A stretch of DNA of 12,050 nucleotides from Pseudomonadota bacterium (GTDB taxonomy: Bacteria; Pseudomonadota; Alphaproteobacteria; Rhizobiales; Devosiaceae), in assembly GCA_023390785.1 (NCBI GenBank), contig JAEWCE010000384.1, positions 1-12,050 of the forward strand. Reading direction: 5' to 3'. The notes beneath the pieces are model-generated. The model made no database searches. It was not told where the DNA came from and saw only the letters and a program-made list of their open reading frames with translations. This document shows, piece by piece, positions 1 to 7,725 of the stretch (positions are counted from its first letter, which is position 1; the number at the start of each line of letters is the position of its first letter). The position numbers were made by a program, and so were the translations under genes.

Positions 1-1166
1 TGCGTGCCTTCGGCACGCAGCTGCTGTGCGAGCAGGTGGTCGGCCGCGGCCTGCGCCGGCAATCATATCAGCCGGGGAGCCGAACCACAGCCGAGGGCTA
101 CCCGCTGTTCGATACCGAGTATGCCGACATTCTGGGCATTCCGTTCGACTTCGCCAGCGAGCCGGTCGACATCGAGCCGAAGGCGCCCAGGCCGGTCACC
201 CGCGTCGCCGCGCTCAAGGAGCGAGCGCATCTGGCGATCCGGGTGCCGCAGGTCGCGGGTTACCGTTCTGAGCTGCCGGAGGACCGGCTTAGTGTCAGCT
301 TCACGGACGAACACCGCCTGGTGCTGACGCCGGACGATGTCGGGCCGACGCAAGTACGCATGGAGGGCATCGTCGGCCAGGGTCATGATCTGTCGCCGGA
401 GATTCTCGACAACATGCGTGTGCCGCAGATCGCCACGCACCTCAGCAAGCACGTGATCGAGAAGCATCTGAGCGACGGACATTCGTCACCGCCGTACCAT
501 CTCTACTATGCCGTGCAGCCGATCGTGCGGCGCTGGATCGCCGATTGCCTCGAGCTCAAGGCCGGGGCTCGCCCGGGCATGCTGACCTATGCGGTCATCG
601 GCGCCCGGGCGGCCGCACTCATCGCCGCCGGCATCCGGCGGGGCAGCGGCGGCGACGATCGGGTGATGGCGCTGCTCGATCCGTTCAACCCGGCCGTCGC
701 CACCGACCATGTGCAGTTCATCACCAGCAAGACGAAGCTCTACGCGACGACGCTCAGCCACGTGAATTTCGTGGTGGGCGACAGCGACTGGGAGATCGCC
801 TTCGCGGAAATCCTCGAGCGGCATCCGGCCACCATCGCTTATGTCAAGAACCAGGGCCTCGGCTTCGAGGTGCCCTATCTCGAGTCGTCGGTGCAGCGCA
901 TGTATCGACCGGACTTCGTCGTGCTGGTCGATGACGGGCGCGGCCGCGACGACCCGCTCCATCTCGTGGTCGAGATCAAGGGAGAGCGCGACACCACCGA
1001 CCAGATCAAGGCAGAAACGATGCGCAATTTGTGGGTGCCGGGGGTGAACAATCTCGGCACGTATGGGAGGTGGGCCTTTGTGGAGCTTGCCGACAAATAT
1101 GGACTCGAAGCGGACTACGGTGCGGCGCTTGCCACCCTGTCTGGTGCCAGGAAGGAGACCGCCTGA
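1..1166 (+). CDS. Type III-like restriction endonuclease subunit (Res), 3' part
   Basis: This is the C-terminal ~387 residues of a restriction subunit whose start lies upstream of the window; the frame is open from base 3. The first visible residues read QLLCEQVVGRGLRR, which matches helicase motif VI of superfamily 2 restriction translocases (arginine finger region). Far downstream come a PDF (Asp codon 912-914) and an EIKG (Glu 972-974, Lys 978-980), the D...ExK pattern of a PD-(D/E)xK nuclease. Motor followed by C-terminal nuclease is the Res layout of type III enzymes, and the sequence resembles the group annotated as BPTD_3080-family restriction endonucleases, usually about 1000 aa (from memory). 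It should cleave DNA lacking the modification made by the next gene. Its TGA overlaps the methyltransferase ATG by one base, so the two are translationally coupled. The visible part looks intact. Confident in the class, less so in the exact subfamily. Confidence 0.88.
   Translation, partial: RAFGTQLLCEQVVGRGLRRQSYQPGSRTTAEGYPLFDTEYADILGIPFDFASEPVDIEPKAPRPVTRVAALKERAHLAIRVPQVAGYRSELPEDRLSVSFTDEHRLVLTPDDVGPTQVRMEGIVGQGHDLSPEILDNMRVPQIATHLSKHVIEKHLSDGHSSPPYHLYYAVQPIVRRWIADCLELKAGARPGMLTYAVIGARAAALIAAGIRRGSGGDDRVMALLDPFNPAVATDHVQFITSKTKLYATTLSHVNFVVGDSDWEIAFAEILERHPATIAYVKNQGLGFEVPYLESSVQRMYRPDFVVLVDDGRGRDDPLHLVVEIKGERDTTDQIKAETMRNLWVPGVNNLGTYGRWAFVELADKYGLEADYGAALATLSGARKETA
1151..1157 (+). promoter_or_regulatory. 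Ribosome binding site of the methyltransferase
   Basis: GAAGGAG lies 8 bases before the ATG at 1166, inside the last codons of the restriction gene. It decides the methyltransferase start against the longer in-frame alternative at 1031 and supports coupled translation of the two subunits. Confidence 0.7.
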
Positions 1167-4126
1167 TGGCGCGCACGCCCAGATCGTCGAAGCCCAAGGC
1201 AATCGACTCGCTCAGGCACAAGGAGCGGCGGATCAACAATCCGACGGCGGAGATGGCCTCGCTCTATGAGCAGCAGGAAGAGCTGCTCAAGGCCAAGCCA
1301 AAGGCGCTGCGGCTGGCGCGGGCGACGCCATTGCCGGTTAAGTCGGAGCGACCGCGGGACAAGGACCTCGATCCGCAGATCGTCTGGAACGGCGTCAGGA
1401 TCAGCCTGACGCCGGAGCAGCGGCAGCAGCTGGTCGAGACCGGCGAGATCGAGATCGGCGATGCGCAGCTGGTGTGGCGCGGCAAGGACCAGGAGGACTG
1501 GAGCGATCTCATCGTCAACGCGCCTCCGATCTACATCCAGGAGAAGATCAGCCCCAAGGTGCTGATCAACGACCTGAAGCGGCGGACCGCGTCGGGACGC
1601 GCGGCCAAAGACGACCAGCTCGATCTCTATGCCGATTTCAACGGCCTGCCGGGACCGGAGGCGGCAGCCGAGGCGTACCAGCACCCGATGCACTGGCAGA
1701 ACCGCTTCATTCTGGGCGACAGCCTGCAGGTGATGGCGAGCCTGGTCATGCGCGAGAATTTGCGCGGTAAGGTGCAGTGCATCTATTTCGACCCGCCCTA
1801 TGGAATCAAGTTCAACTCGAATTGGCAGGTGTCGACGCAGAGCCGCGACGTCAAGGACGGCAAGCGCGAGGACCTGAGCCGCGAGCCCGAGCAGATCAAG
1901 GCCTTCCGGGATACCTGGAAGGACGGCATCCACTCCTATCTCACTTATCTGCGCGACCGGCTGAGCGTGGCACGCGAATTGCTCACTGAGAGTGGCAGCG
2001 TCTTCGTCCAAATAGGCGATGAAAACGTACATCGCGTGCGAGCTTTGATGGACGAGGTGTTTGGCGAAGAGAATTTCGTTTCACTAATACCGTTCAAAAC
2101 TACCACCGGTGCCGGAAGTTTCGCGGGTGGAACTGACGTAATAGCGTCGGTGGCTAACTACTTGGTCTGGTATTCGCGCGACAAAGCACGAATCAAGTAT
2201 CGGCAGCTGTTCGGGTTGAAATCCGCTGGTGCCGAAGGAGCTACTGGCTATCGCCGTGTAGAGGACGCGAGTGGAGAGAGGCGGCCCGCTACGACCGCTG
2301 AAATGGAGTCCAATTCGACCAAAGGGCGCTTTTTTGCGGTCGATAATATTACCTCGCAGACCACTCGTATTGGCCAGACCACGATCTTCCCCGTTACAGT
2401 GAATGGGCGAACAATCTCTCCAGCAAAGGGGGGGTGGAAGACGAATCGCGTGGGCATGGAAAGATTGGCGAAGGCCAACCGACTTAACGCCGCGGGCACG
2501 CTGGGATACATCCGCTACCTAGACGATTTTAGGGCTTTCTACCTTTCGAATGTTTGGACGGACACCGTCGGGCAGAATCAGTTTGGCGGAGACAAGCTGT
2601 ATGTTGTTCAGACTGGGCTTAAGGTTGTCGAGCGCTGCATTTTGATGGTCACGGATCCGGGGGATCTTGTCCTCGATCCCACCTGCGGCTCTGGGACAAC
2701 GGCAACTCTGGCAGAGCAATGGGGCCGGCGCTGGATCACCATCGACACCTCGCGCGTGGCGCTGGCGCTGGCCCGTACGCGGCTGATGAGCGCGCGCTAC
2801 CCCTATTACTATCTCGCCGACTCCGCGGAGGGGCGGGCGCAGGAGGGCAAGGTCACCGGCAAACTGCCGCCGCAGGAACCGGCGCCGGGCAATGATCTGC
2901 GCCAGGGCTTTGTTTATGAACGTGCCCCCCACATCACCCTGAAATCGATCGCCAACAATGCCGAGATCGACGTCATCTGGGAGACGTGGCAGCAGACGCT
3001 CGAACCGCTGCGCGCCGCGCTGAACAGCGCCACCGGATCGGCGTTCGAGGAATGGCAGATTCCGCGCGAGGCGCCGGCCTCGTGGCCGGATGCGGCGAAG
3101 GCCACTCACGCCAAATGGTGGGAGGCACGCATAAAGCGGCAGCAGGAGATCGACGCCTCGATCGCCCGCGCCGCCGACGTCGAGCTGCTCTACGACCGGC
3201 CCTATGAAGACAAATCCAAGGTGCGGGTCGCGGGGCCGTTCACCGTCGAGAGCCTCAGCCCGCATCGGGTCGTCACCTCGCGTGACGACACGCTGGGCGG
3301 CGACATCGCGGCGGGCGAGGGGGCGATGCAATCGGACCCCGACAGCGTGCCGGCCGCCGATTTCGGCCGGATGGTGCTCGACAATCTGCGCGCGACCGGC
3401 GTGCACCAGAAAGACAAGGCCGACACCATCCGCTTCTCGTCGGTCGAGCCGTGGCCGGGCGGCGGCTGGCTCGCCGCCGAAGCGCGCTATGACGACGGCA
3501 GCGGCCGCGAGAAGCGCGCCGGCATCCTGATCGGGCCGGAGTTCGGCACGCTGACGCGCAGCCAGATCACCGCGGCGGCGCGCGAGGCGAGCGAGAACCG
3601 CTTCGACGTGCTGATCGCCTGCGCCTTCAACTTCGAGGCGCAGGCCACCGAGCTCGAGCGGCTCGGACCGCTGCCGATCCTCAAGGCGCGCATGAACCCG
3701 GACCTGCACATGTCCAAGGAGCTCAAGCAGACCGGCAAGGGCAACGCCTTCGTGGTGTTCGGCGAGCCGGACGTGACGCTGCTCGACGCGGGCGACGGCG
3801 AACTGCAGGTCAAGGTCAACGGCGTCGACGTGTTCGATCCCTCGACCGGCGAGATCCGCTCCGATGACGCCAGCGGGATCGCCGCCTGGTTCATCGACAC
3901 CGACTACAACGAGGAGAGCTTCTTCGTCCGCCACGCCTATTTCCTTGGCGCCAACGACCCGTACAAATCGCTGAAGACGGCCCTGCGCGCCGAGATCGAC
4001 GAAGAGGCCTGGGCGGCGCTGTACTCGGACACGTCACGTCCGTTCCCGCGCCCGAGCACCGGCCGCATCGCGGTGAAGGTGATCAACCATTTCGGGGACG
4101 AGGTACTTAAGGTGTTTGGGGTTTAG
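1166..4126 (+). CDS. Site-specific DNA methyltransferase (Mod), beta-class N6-adenine/N4-cytosine type
   Basis: A 986-aa methyltransferase that should transfer a methyl group from S-adenosylmethionine to an exocyclic amino group of a base in its recognition site, protecting self DNA. The catalytic motif IV (DPPY, residues 209-212) comes before the AdoMet-binding motif I (DPTCGSGTT, 504-512), which defines the beta class used by type III Mod subunits. The target-recognition region lies between them. An N-terminal part (~1-170) and a long C-terminal part (~560-986) are extra to the core and probably contact DNA or Res. The ATG at 1166 is chosen over an earlier in-frame start at 1031 because GAAGGAG lies 8 bases upstream, it overlaps the Res stop by one base, and the alternative would bury 135 bases of res. 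Bases ~2041-2640 are clearly AT-richer (see findings). Adenine as target is likely from the family but not shown here. Confidence 0.9.
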   Translation: MARTPRSSKPKAIDSLRHKERRINNPTAEMASLYEQQEELLKAKPKALRLARATPLPVKSERPRDKDLDPQIVWNGVRISLTPEQRQQLVETGEIEIGDAQLVWRGKDQEDWSDLIVNAPPIYIQEKISPKVLINDLKRRTASGRAAKDDQLDLYADFNGLPGPEAAAEAYQHPMHWQNRFILGDSLQVMASLVMRENLRGKVQCIYFDPPYGIKFNSNWQVSTQSRDVKDGKREDLSREPEQIKAFRDTWKDGIHSYLTYLRDRLSVARELLTESGSVFVQIGDENVHRVRALMDEVFGEENFVSLIPFKTTTGAGSFAGGTDVIASVANYLVWYSRDKARIKYRQLFGLKSAGAEGATGYRRVEDASGERRPATTAEMESNSTKGRFFAVDNITSQTTRIGQTTIFPVTVNGRTISPAKGGWKTNRVGMERLAKANRLNAAGTLGYIRYLDDFRAFYLSNVWTDTVGQNQFGGDKLYVVQTGLKVVERCILMVTDPGDLVLDPTCGSGTTATLAEQWGRRWITIDTSRVALALARTRLMSARYPYYYLADSAEGRAQEGKVTGKLPPQEPAPGNDLRQGFVYERAPHITLKSIANNAEIDVIWETWQQTLEPLRAALNSATGSAFEEWQIPREAPASWPDAAKATHAKWWEARIKRQQEIDASIARAADVELLYDRPYEDKSKVRVAGPFTVESLSPHRVVTSRDDTLGGDIAAGEGAMQSDPDSVPAADFGRMVLDNLRATGVHQKDKADTIRFSSVEPWPGGGWLAAEARYDDGSGREKRAGILIGPEFGTLTRSQITAAAREASENRFDVLIACAFNFEAQATELERLGPLPILKARMNPDLHMSKELKQTGKGNAFVVFGEPDVTLLDAGDGELQVKVNGVDVFDPSTGEIRSDDASGIAAWFIDTDYNEESFFVRHAYFLGANDPYKSLKTALRAEIDEEAWAALYSDTSRPFPRPSTGRIAVKVINHFGDEVLKVFGV
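2041..2640 (+). other. AT-rich target-recognition segment inside the methyltransferase gene
   Basis: By hand count this stretch is about 54% G+C (323 of 600), against 65% in the line at 1861-1920 and 75% at 3541-3600 of the same gene. It encodes residues ~293-492, between DPPY and DPTCGSGTT, where beta-class enzymes carry the target-recognition domain. The change in composition is sharp on both sides and falls close to conserved catalytic-domain sequence (SGSVFVQIGDEN on the left, DPTCGSGTT on the right). The reading frame is kept throughout. This is what replacement of the specificity domain by recombination in conserved flanks would leave behind. Confidence 0.6.
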
Positions 4127-4128
4127 GA

Positions 4129-4464
4129 ATGGGGAAGGGAACATATCTGGGCGGTTCGACACTCATGGGGAGCTCCGTTGGCTTTATCAGAGAGACTTCG
4201 TCGAAGCCGCGTCATCGACGGCGTGCTCTTTCAGAGAAGCAGAGAAAGCAGCGAGCAGCGAAGCGTGCGGCAGATCGTGAACAACGGCGGTTAGCCCGTA
4301 CGTTGGTTGCAACAAAGAAGCTGGAAGACGAGCGTGCCGAGCTGGCCCGCACCGCAGCTCTTAGAGCAAAGCGGGCGAGCGGCGCCCAAGACGCGGCCTC
4401 ATCCAAGCCGATAGTCGTTGTCCGCGGACGAAAGGCAACCATTAACCTCAAGTCGGCAGAATGA
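4129..4464 (+). CDS. Small basic helical protein of unknown function in the restriction operon
   Basis: I do not recognise this 111-aa protein. It has three visible parts: a glycine-rich head (GTYLGGSTLMGSS, residues 4-16), a strongly basic and probably helical or coiled-coil middle (~27-84, rich in Arg, Lys, Ala and Glu), and a short tail with IVVVRGRKATINL that could form a beta hairpin. No membrane segment or signal peptide is seen. Its ATG follows the methyltransferase stop by 2 bases, and its last four bases (ATGA) overlap the start of the helicase gene, so it is very likely translated within the same operon. The two lines sampled (4201-4320) are about 57% G+C, lower than most neighbours. 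The charge suggests nucleic-acid or protein binding. An antitoxin-like role toward the toxin-like head of the next protein is possible, but nothing in the sequence proves it. Confidence 0.75.
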   Translation: MGKGTYLGGSTLMGSSVGFIRETSSKPRHRRRALSEKQRKQRAAKRAADREQRRLARTLVATKKLEDERAELARTAALRAKRASGAQDAASSKPIVVVRGRKATINLKSAE

Positions 4465-6553
4465 TCCCCGTTCTCGCCGACACATTCACCGCTTCCCTTG
4501 CTCGCCTCAACAACGAGGAGCAGAAGCAGGCGAAGCTGACCGTGTTCGATCTGCAGCTCAACCCCGATCAGCCGGGATTGCAGTTTCATCGCGTCGACAA
4601 GGCGATCAGTCCCGATGTCTGGTCGCTGCGGGTGAACCGTGACCTCCGCATCATTGTGCAGAAGCGCGGTGACGATGTCCTGCTGGTGCATGTCGGGCAC
4701 CACGACGATGCCTATGATTGGGCTCGGCGCAGGCGGATTGAGCCGCATCCGACGACGGGCGTGCTGCAGATCGTCGAGGTTCGCGAGCTGGTGGAGGAAC
4801 GCCCGACAGTTACTCCGGTCGTGCCGGCCGGCCCGGATTTGGTCCGTCCGGAGAGGCCGGTGGCCACTCCGATCTTCACCGCGCTCAGTGATGAGCAGTT
4901 GCTGTCCGTTGGTGTACCGGCCGATTGGCTGAACGATGTACGCGTGGCGACGGACGACAGTTTCTTTGATCTGGAAAGGCATCTGCCGCCGGAGGCACGC
5001 GACGCGCTGATGGAGTATGCGCAAAACGGCGTTCTTCCGGTTCCGCCCCCCCGCCTGCATCGGATCCGCTGTTGCATCCCGACACGCAGCGCCGGTTCCG
5101 CGTTTCCGACAATCTCGATGAGCTGCGGGCGGCGCTGGACGCCCCCTTCGAGAAGTGGGCGGTGTTCTTGCACCCGAGCCAGCGCGCGGCAGTCGAGCGC
5201 TCCTACGGTGGCCCGGCCCGGATCGTGGGTTCAGCGGGCACCGGAAAAACTGTCGTCGCACTGCATCGCGTGGCGCGGCTGCTCGAGACAAAGCCGGACG
5301 CCAAGGTTCTGCTCACGACGTTCTCAGAGCCATTGTCCAAGGCACTACGAAAGAAGCTGAGGATCCTGGTCGGTGATCGTCCGGCACTGCTGGAGCGGGT
5401 TCAAATCGGTTCCTTCGAGCGTGTTGCGGCCGAGCTCTATGAGCTGGCCACGAGCCGTGCGTTCCATCTCGCCAAAGCTCAGGTGATCACGGCGCAACTG
5501 GGCGAGGCGGCCAAGAACGCCGGCGTGACAGAGGTGACCCAGCAGTTCCTGCGCTCGGAATGGACCAACGTCGTCGACGCCTGGCAGCTCGAGAGCGCCG
5601 TAGCTTATGGCGAGGTGCCGAGGCTCGGCCGCAAGAGCCGGCTCGGCGCCCGCCAGCGCGAGCGGCTTTGGCCTGTGTTCGACTCCGTCCGCAAATACCT
5701 GGCCGCCCGAGCTCTGCTGACCGAGGCCGGCCTTTTTGCGGCGACGGCCGCGATCTACGCGCAGCGCGACAACAAGCCGTTCACCCACATCGTGGTCGAT
5801 GAGGCGCAGGATCTCGGCGTGCCCGAGCTGCGGTTCCTGGCGAGCATCGCGCCGAAAGAACCCGATGCGCTGTTCTTCGCCGGTGACCTCGGCCAGCGCA
5901 TTTTCCGCCAGCCGTTCTCGTGGAAGACGCTGGGAGTGGATGTGCGGGGTCGATCCGTCACCCTCAAGGTCAACTACCGGACGTCGCATCAGATCCGGAT
6001 GGCGGCCGACCGGCTGCTGCCCGCGAGCGTTCGCGACGTCGACGGCATCGAGGACAATCGGCAGGGGACAATCTCCATCTTTGATGGCCCCGAGCCGGAG
6101 ATTATTGTCGCGCCAGACGTCGCGGGAGAGCGGGCGGCCGTCGCGACCCGCCTGCAAAGCGCGATTTCGGACGGATACTCGCCGTCGGACATCGGCGTCT
6201 TCGTTCGGTCCGAAGACGAGTTGCCGCGTGCAAGGGCGGCCGTCCGCGACGCAGGCCTCGCGGCTCGCAGTTTCGTCGATGGCGGGTCGCCCCGCGAGGT
6301 GCTTGTGGGAACGATGCATCTCGCCAAAGGGCTCGAGTTTCGCATGGTGATCACCATGGCCTGCGACGAGGCGATCCTGCCGGCGCAGGGCCGGCTGAAG
6401 CAGATCGCAGACGACTATGACCTCGGGGAGGTCCTCCGCACCGAACGCCAGCTGCTGTACGTCGCGTTGACGCGGGCGCGGGATCGGCTGATCGTCAGCG
6501 CGGTTGCGCCCGCCTCGGAGTTTGTGGAGGAACTGTCGCGCCCGTTGGGGTGA
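4461..6553 (+). pseudogene. UvrD/PcrA-like helicase with RelE/ParE-like N-terminal domain, frame broken at a C7 tract
   Basis: Two overlapping frames together make one superfamily 1 helicase. The first (ATG 4461) gives about 198 residues before the break. Residues ~1-95 have the look of a RelE/ParE/YoeB-type fold (WSLRVNRDLRIIV, then VGHHDDAYDWARRR). The second frame carries the complete motor: Walker A GSAGTGKT (~5230-5250), DEAQD (motif II), AGDLGQRIF (III), NYRTS (IV), HLAKGLEF (V) and LYVALTRARDR (VI). The switch from frame 3 to frame 2 falls at seven Cs, 5046-5052. Adding one C gives an uninterrupted 697-aa protein through the proline-rich linker LPVPPPPPASDPLLH. As written, the first frame ends at 5360 with 299 aa. 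A TTG at 5072 could start the helicase alone but has no ribosome binding site. Alternatives to a true mutation are sequencing error, phase variation or slippage. Role: ATP-driven unwinding; its defence role is inferred from the operon. Confidence 0.82.
5046..5052 (+). repeat. C7 homopolymer at the helicase frameshift
   Basis: Seven consecutive Cs sit in the linker between the toxin-like domain and the helicase motor. The coding frame shifts by -1 here; C8 would be in frame. Mononucleotide runs of this kind can slip during replication or transcription, and are also a common place for base-calling errors. Confidence 0.9.
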
Positions 6554-7091
6554 GTTGACTTCGCGCACGAGCACGAGAAGTGGCCATGAGTGTGGAGCAA
6601 GGGTGGATGGAGCCTGGCTGCCAGTCCGCCTTGCGCTAGAATACGATCTACAAATTCTTGCTCTTTTGAAGTGGACTTGTGTCGCTGCACTGACGATGAC
6701 ACATCATCGGATGCCAAATCATGAAGCTGCTCGAAGACACATTTGGCTACGAGGCGCACCTCAATCGAACCCCCAAGCCGTCGAGTGCCGCGTCGGCAGG
6801 GTCCGAAGAGTCACGTGCCCTATTTGCCATTTGAGTTAATGGCGATCGCTTTGGCTCAGTGCCGCCACGAAGAATGCCGCCGAATCAATGAGATAAGTGG
6901 TGACCCCGGCGCGATCGTCGACGTCACTAACGAAAAGCCTGCCAGCGCTTGCTCCCCACCGGGTGCGCCGGTGTCTGTCACGCGTCGTCTCGGTCCTTCA
7001 CCGGCGGCACCGCCCGGCCGGTATCAGCCATAGTTCCACTTGGCGCTGATGCTTGTCGCTGGTGCGGACACCCCGGGTCGATCGCGTCCGT
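6554..7091. other. Gene-poor, probably degraded stretch
   Basis: I see no convincing gene in these 538 bases. Parts (6600-6720, 6830-6900) are AT-richer than the surroundings. A + strand reading of up to 96 codons (6743-7033) has no recognisable motif and no good ribosome binding site. On the - strand, 6904-6836 reads VTTYLIDSAAFFVAAL before a stop, faintly like the first strand of a PIN-domain toxin, but the rest of such a protein is absent. No tRNA, transposase, inverted terminal repeat or long direct repeat was found. The stretch lies between the defence operon and a broken-gene junction, so it may be the eroded edge of an inserted island. Confidence 0.45.
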
Positions 7092-7718
7092 TCACAAAGC
7101 GAGCATTTCTCGGATCCTGGAGGTCAGTCCGCGAGCCAACGACCTGGTGTTTTCCGCGTCAAGATGAACCCCATCTAGCGGCGAGGGCCTTGCGATTGAC
7201 CCGGCGTCGAGGAAGCCGCAACCAAGTTCATCTGCCAGTGCACGGTAGAGGGGCGCAAGCAGCTGGGATTCTGTTTGACTGTCCCGATAGATTGCAGAGT
7301 AGAGCGGACTTTTAGTCGCGCAGAGCGGGGGCGGTGCGACGATCAGAATCTGCGGCGCGGCGTACGGGCGACCCCAGTCATGGAACCGTATCAGGCTGAC
7401 CAGCTTCTTCATACCCTGCCGTGCACCGATGGCACTGCCGTGGATTGCCGGCTTCAAATCGTTTGTGCCGAGCATGATAACGACCAGGTCGAGCGGAAAG
7501 TGCGTTTGAAGCAGCGTCGGCAGCAGTCTCGCGCCGTTTCGGTCGCAATCCCCCAGCATATCGTCGTAGGCCGTGGTCCGGCCTCCCAGTCCCTCGGCGA
7601 TAACAGCTACGGAATCACCAAGCGCGGCCTGCACGACATTGGGCCAGCGGTTTTCGAATTCGTGACGTTGACCGGTGGCAGCATTCGTTCCCCAGGTGAG
7701 CGAGTCACCAAAGCACAA
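7092..7718 (-). CDS. SGNH/GDSL-family hydrolase (esterase-like), 5' end lost
   Basis: A serine hydrolase of the SGNH superfamily, likely an esterase or acyl hydrolase; the substrate is unknown. All four signature blocks are present: FGDSLTWG at the very N-terminus with the nucleophile Ser6, GLGGRT (Gly block, ~43-48), MLGTND (~82-87, Asn86), and DGVHLD (~182-187) with catalytic Asp182 and His185. Length from the TTG at 7718 is 208 aa, close to the ~210 aa of similar enzymes. There is no ATG or GTG at the expected place and no purine-rich ribosome binding site: upstream bases instead encode, on the opposite strand, a DppF fragment. It seems to have lost only its first few codons and its promoter at a rearrangement. 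Whether it is expressed from TTG is doubtful, so it may be a recent pseudogene. No signal peptide is visible. Confidence 0.65.
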   Translation of the reverse strand: MCFGDSLTWGTNAATGQRHEFENRWPNVVQAALGDSVAVIAEGLGGRTTAYDDMLGDCDRNGARLLPTLLQTHFPLDLVVIMLGTNDLKPAIHGSAIGARQGMKKLVSLIRFHDWGRPYAAPQILIVAPPPLCATKSPLYSAIYRDSQTESQLLAPLYRALADELGCGFLDAGSIARPSPLDGVHLDAENTRSLARGLTSRIREMLAL

Positions 7719-7725
7719 GAGAAGG
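7700..7725. other. Rearrangement junction between two partial genes
   Basis: Left of here the sequence is the GDSL hydrolase read on the - strand; right of here it is dppF read on the + strand. Hydrolase-like sequence runs to about 7718-7724 and DppF-like sequence begins at about 7700, so the breakpoint lies within this short overlap. No target-site duplication or insertion sequence is visible. Confidence 0.6.

Noticed and set aside
1031..1165. Extended N-terminus of the methyltransferase starting at 1031
   Set aside because: It would overlap the restriction gene by 135 bases; the start at 1166 has a good ribosome binding site and the usual 1-bp overlap.
2519..3934. A 471-codon open frame on the - strand inside the methyltransferase gene
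   Set aside because: It is the antisense shadow of a high-GC coding sequence; it is Arg/Val/Leu-rich with no motifs, while the + strand carries clear methyltransferase motifs.
5072..6553. Helicase motor as an independent gene starting at TTG 5072
   Set aside because: No ribosome binding site, and the N-terminal domain joins the motor smoothly if one C is added, so a single broken gene is the better reading.
5345..6574. A 409-codon - strand open frame opposite the helicase
   Set aside because: Shadow frame; the helicase motifs on the + strand explain the sequence.
6743..7033. A 96-codon + strand frame in the gene-poor stretch
   Set aside because: No motif, no convincing ribosome binding site and mixed codon use; not supportable as a gene.
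7275..7699. Long N-terminal part of the + strand frame leading into dppF
   Set aside because: This part is the antisense of the GDSL hydrolase and has no ABC-transporter character.
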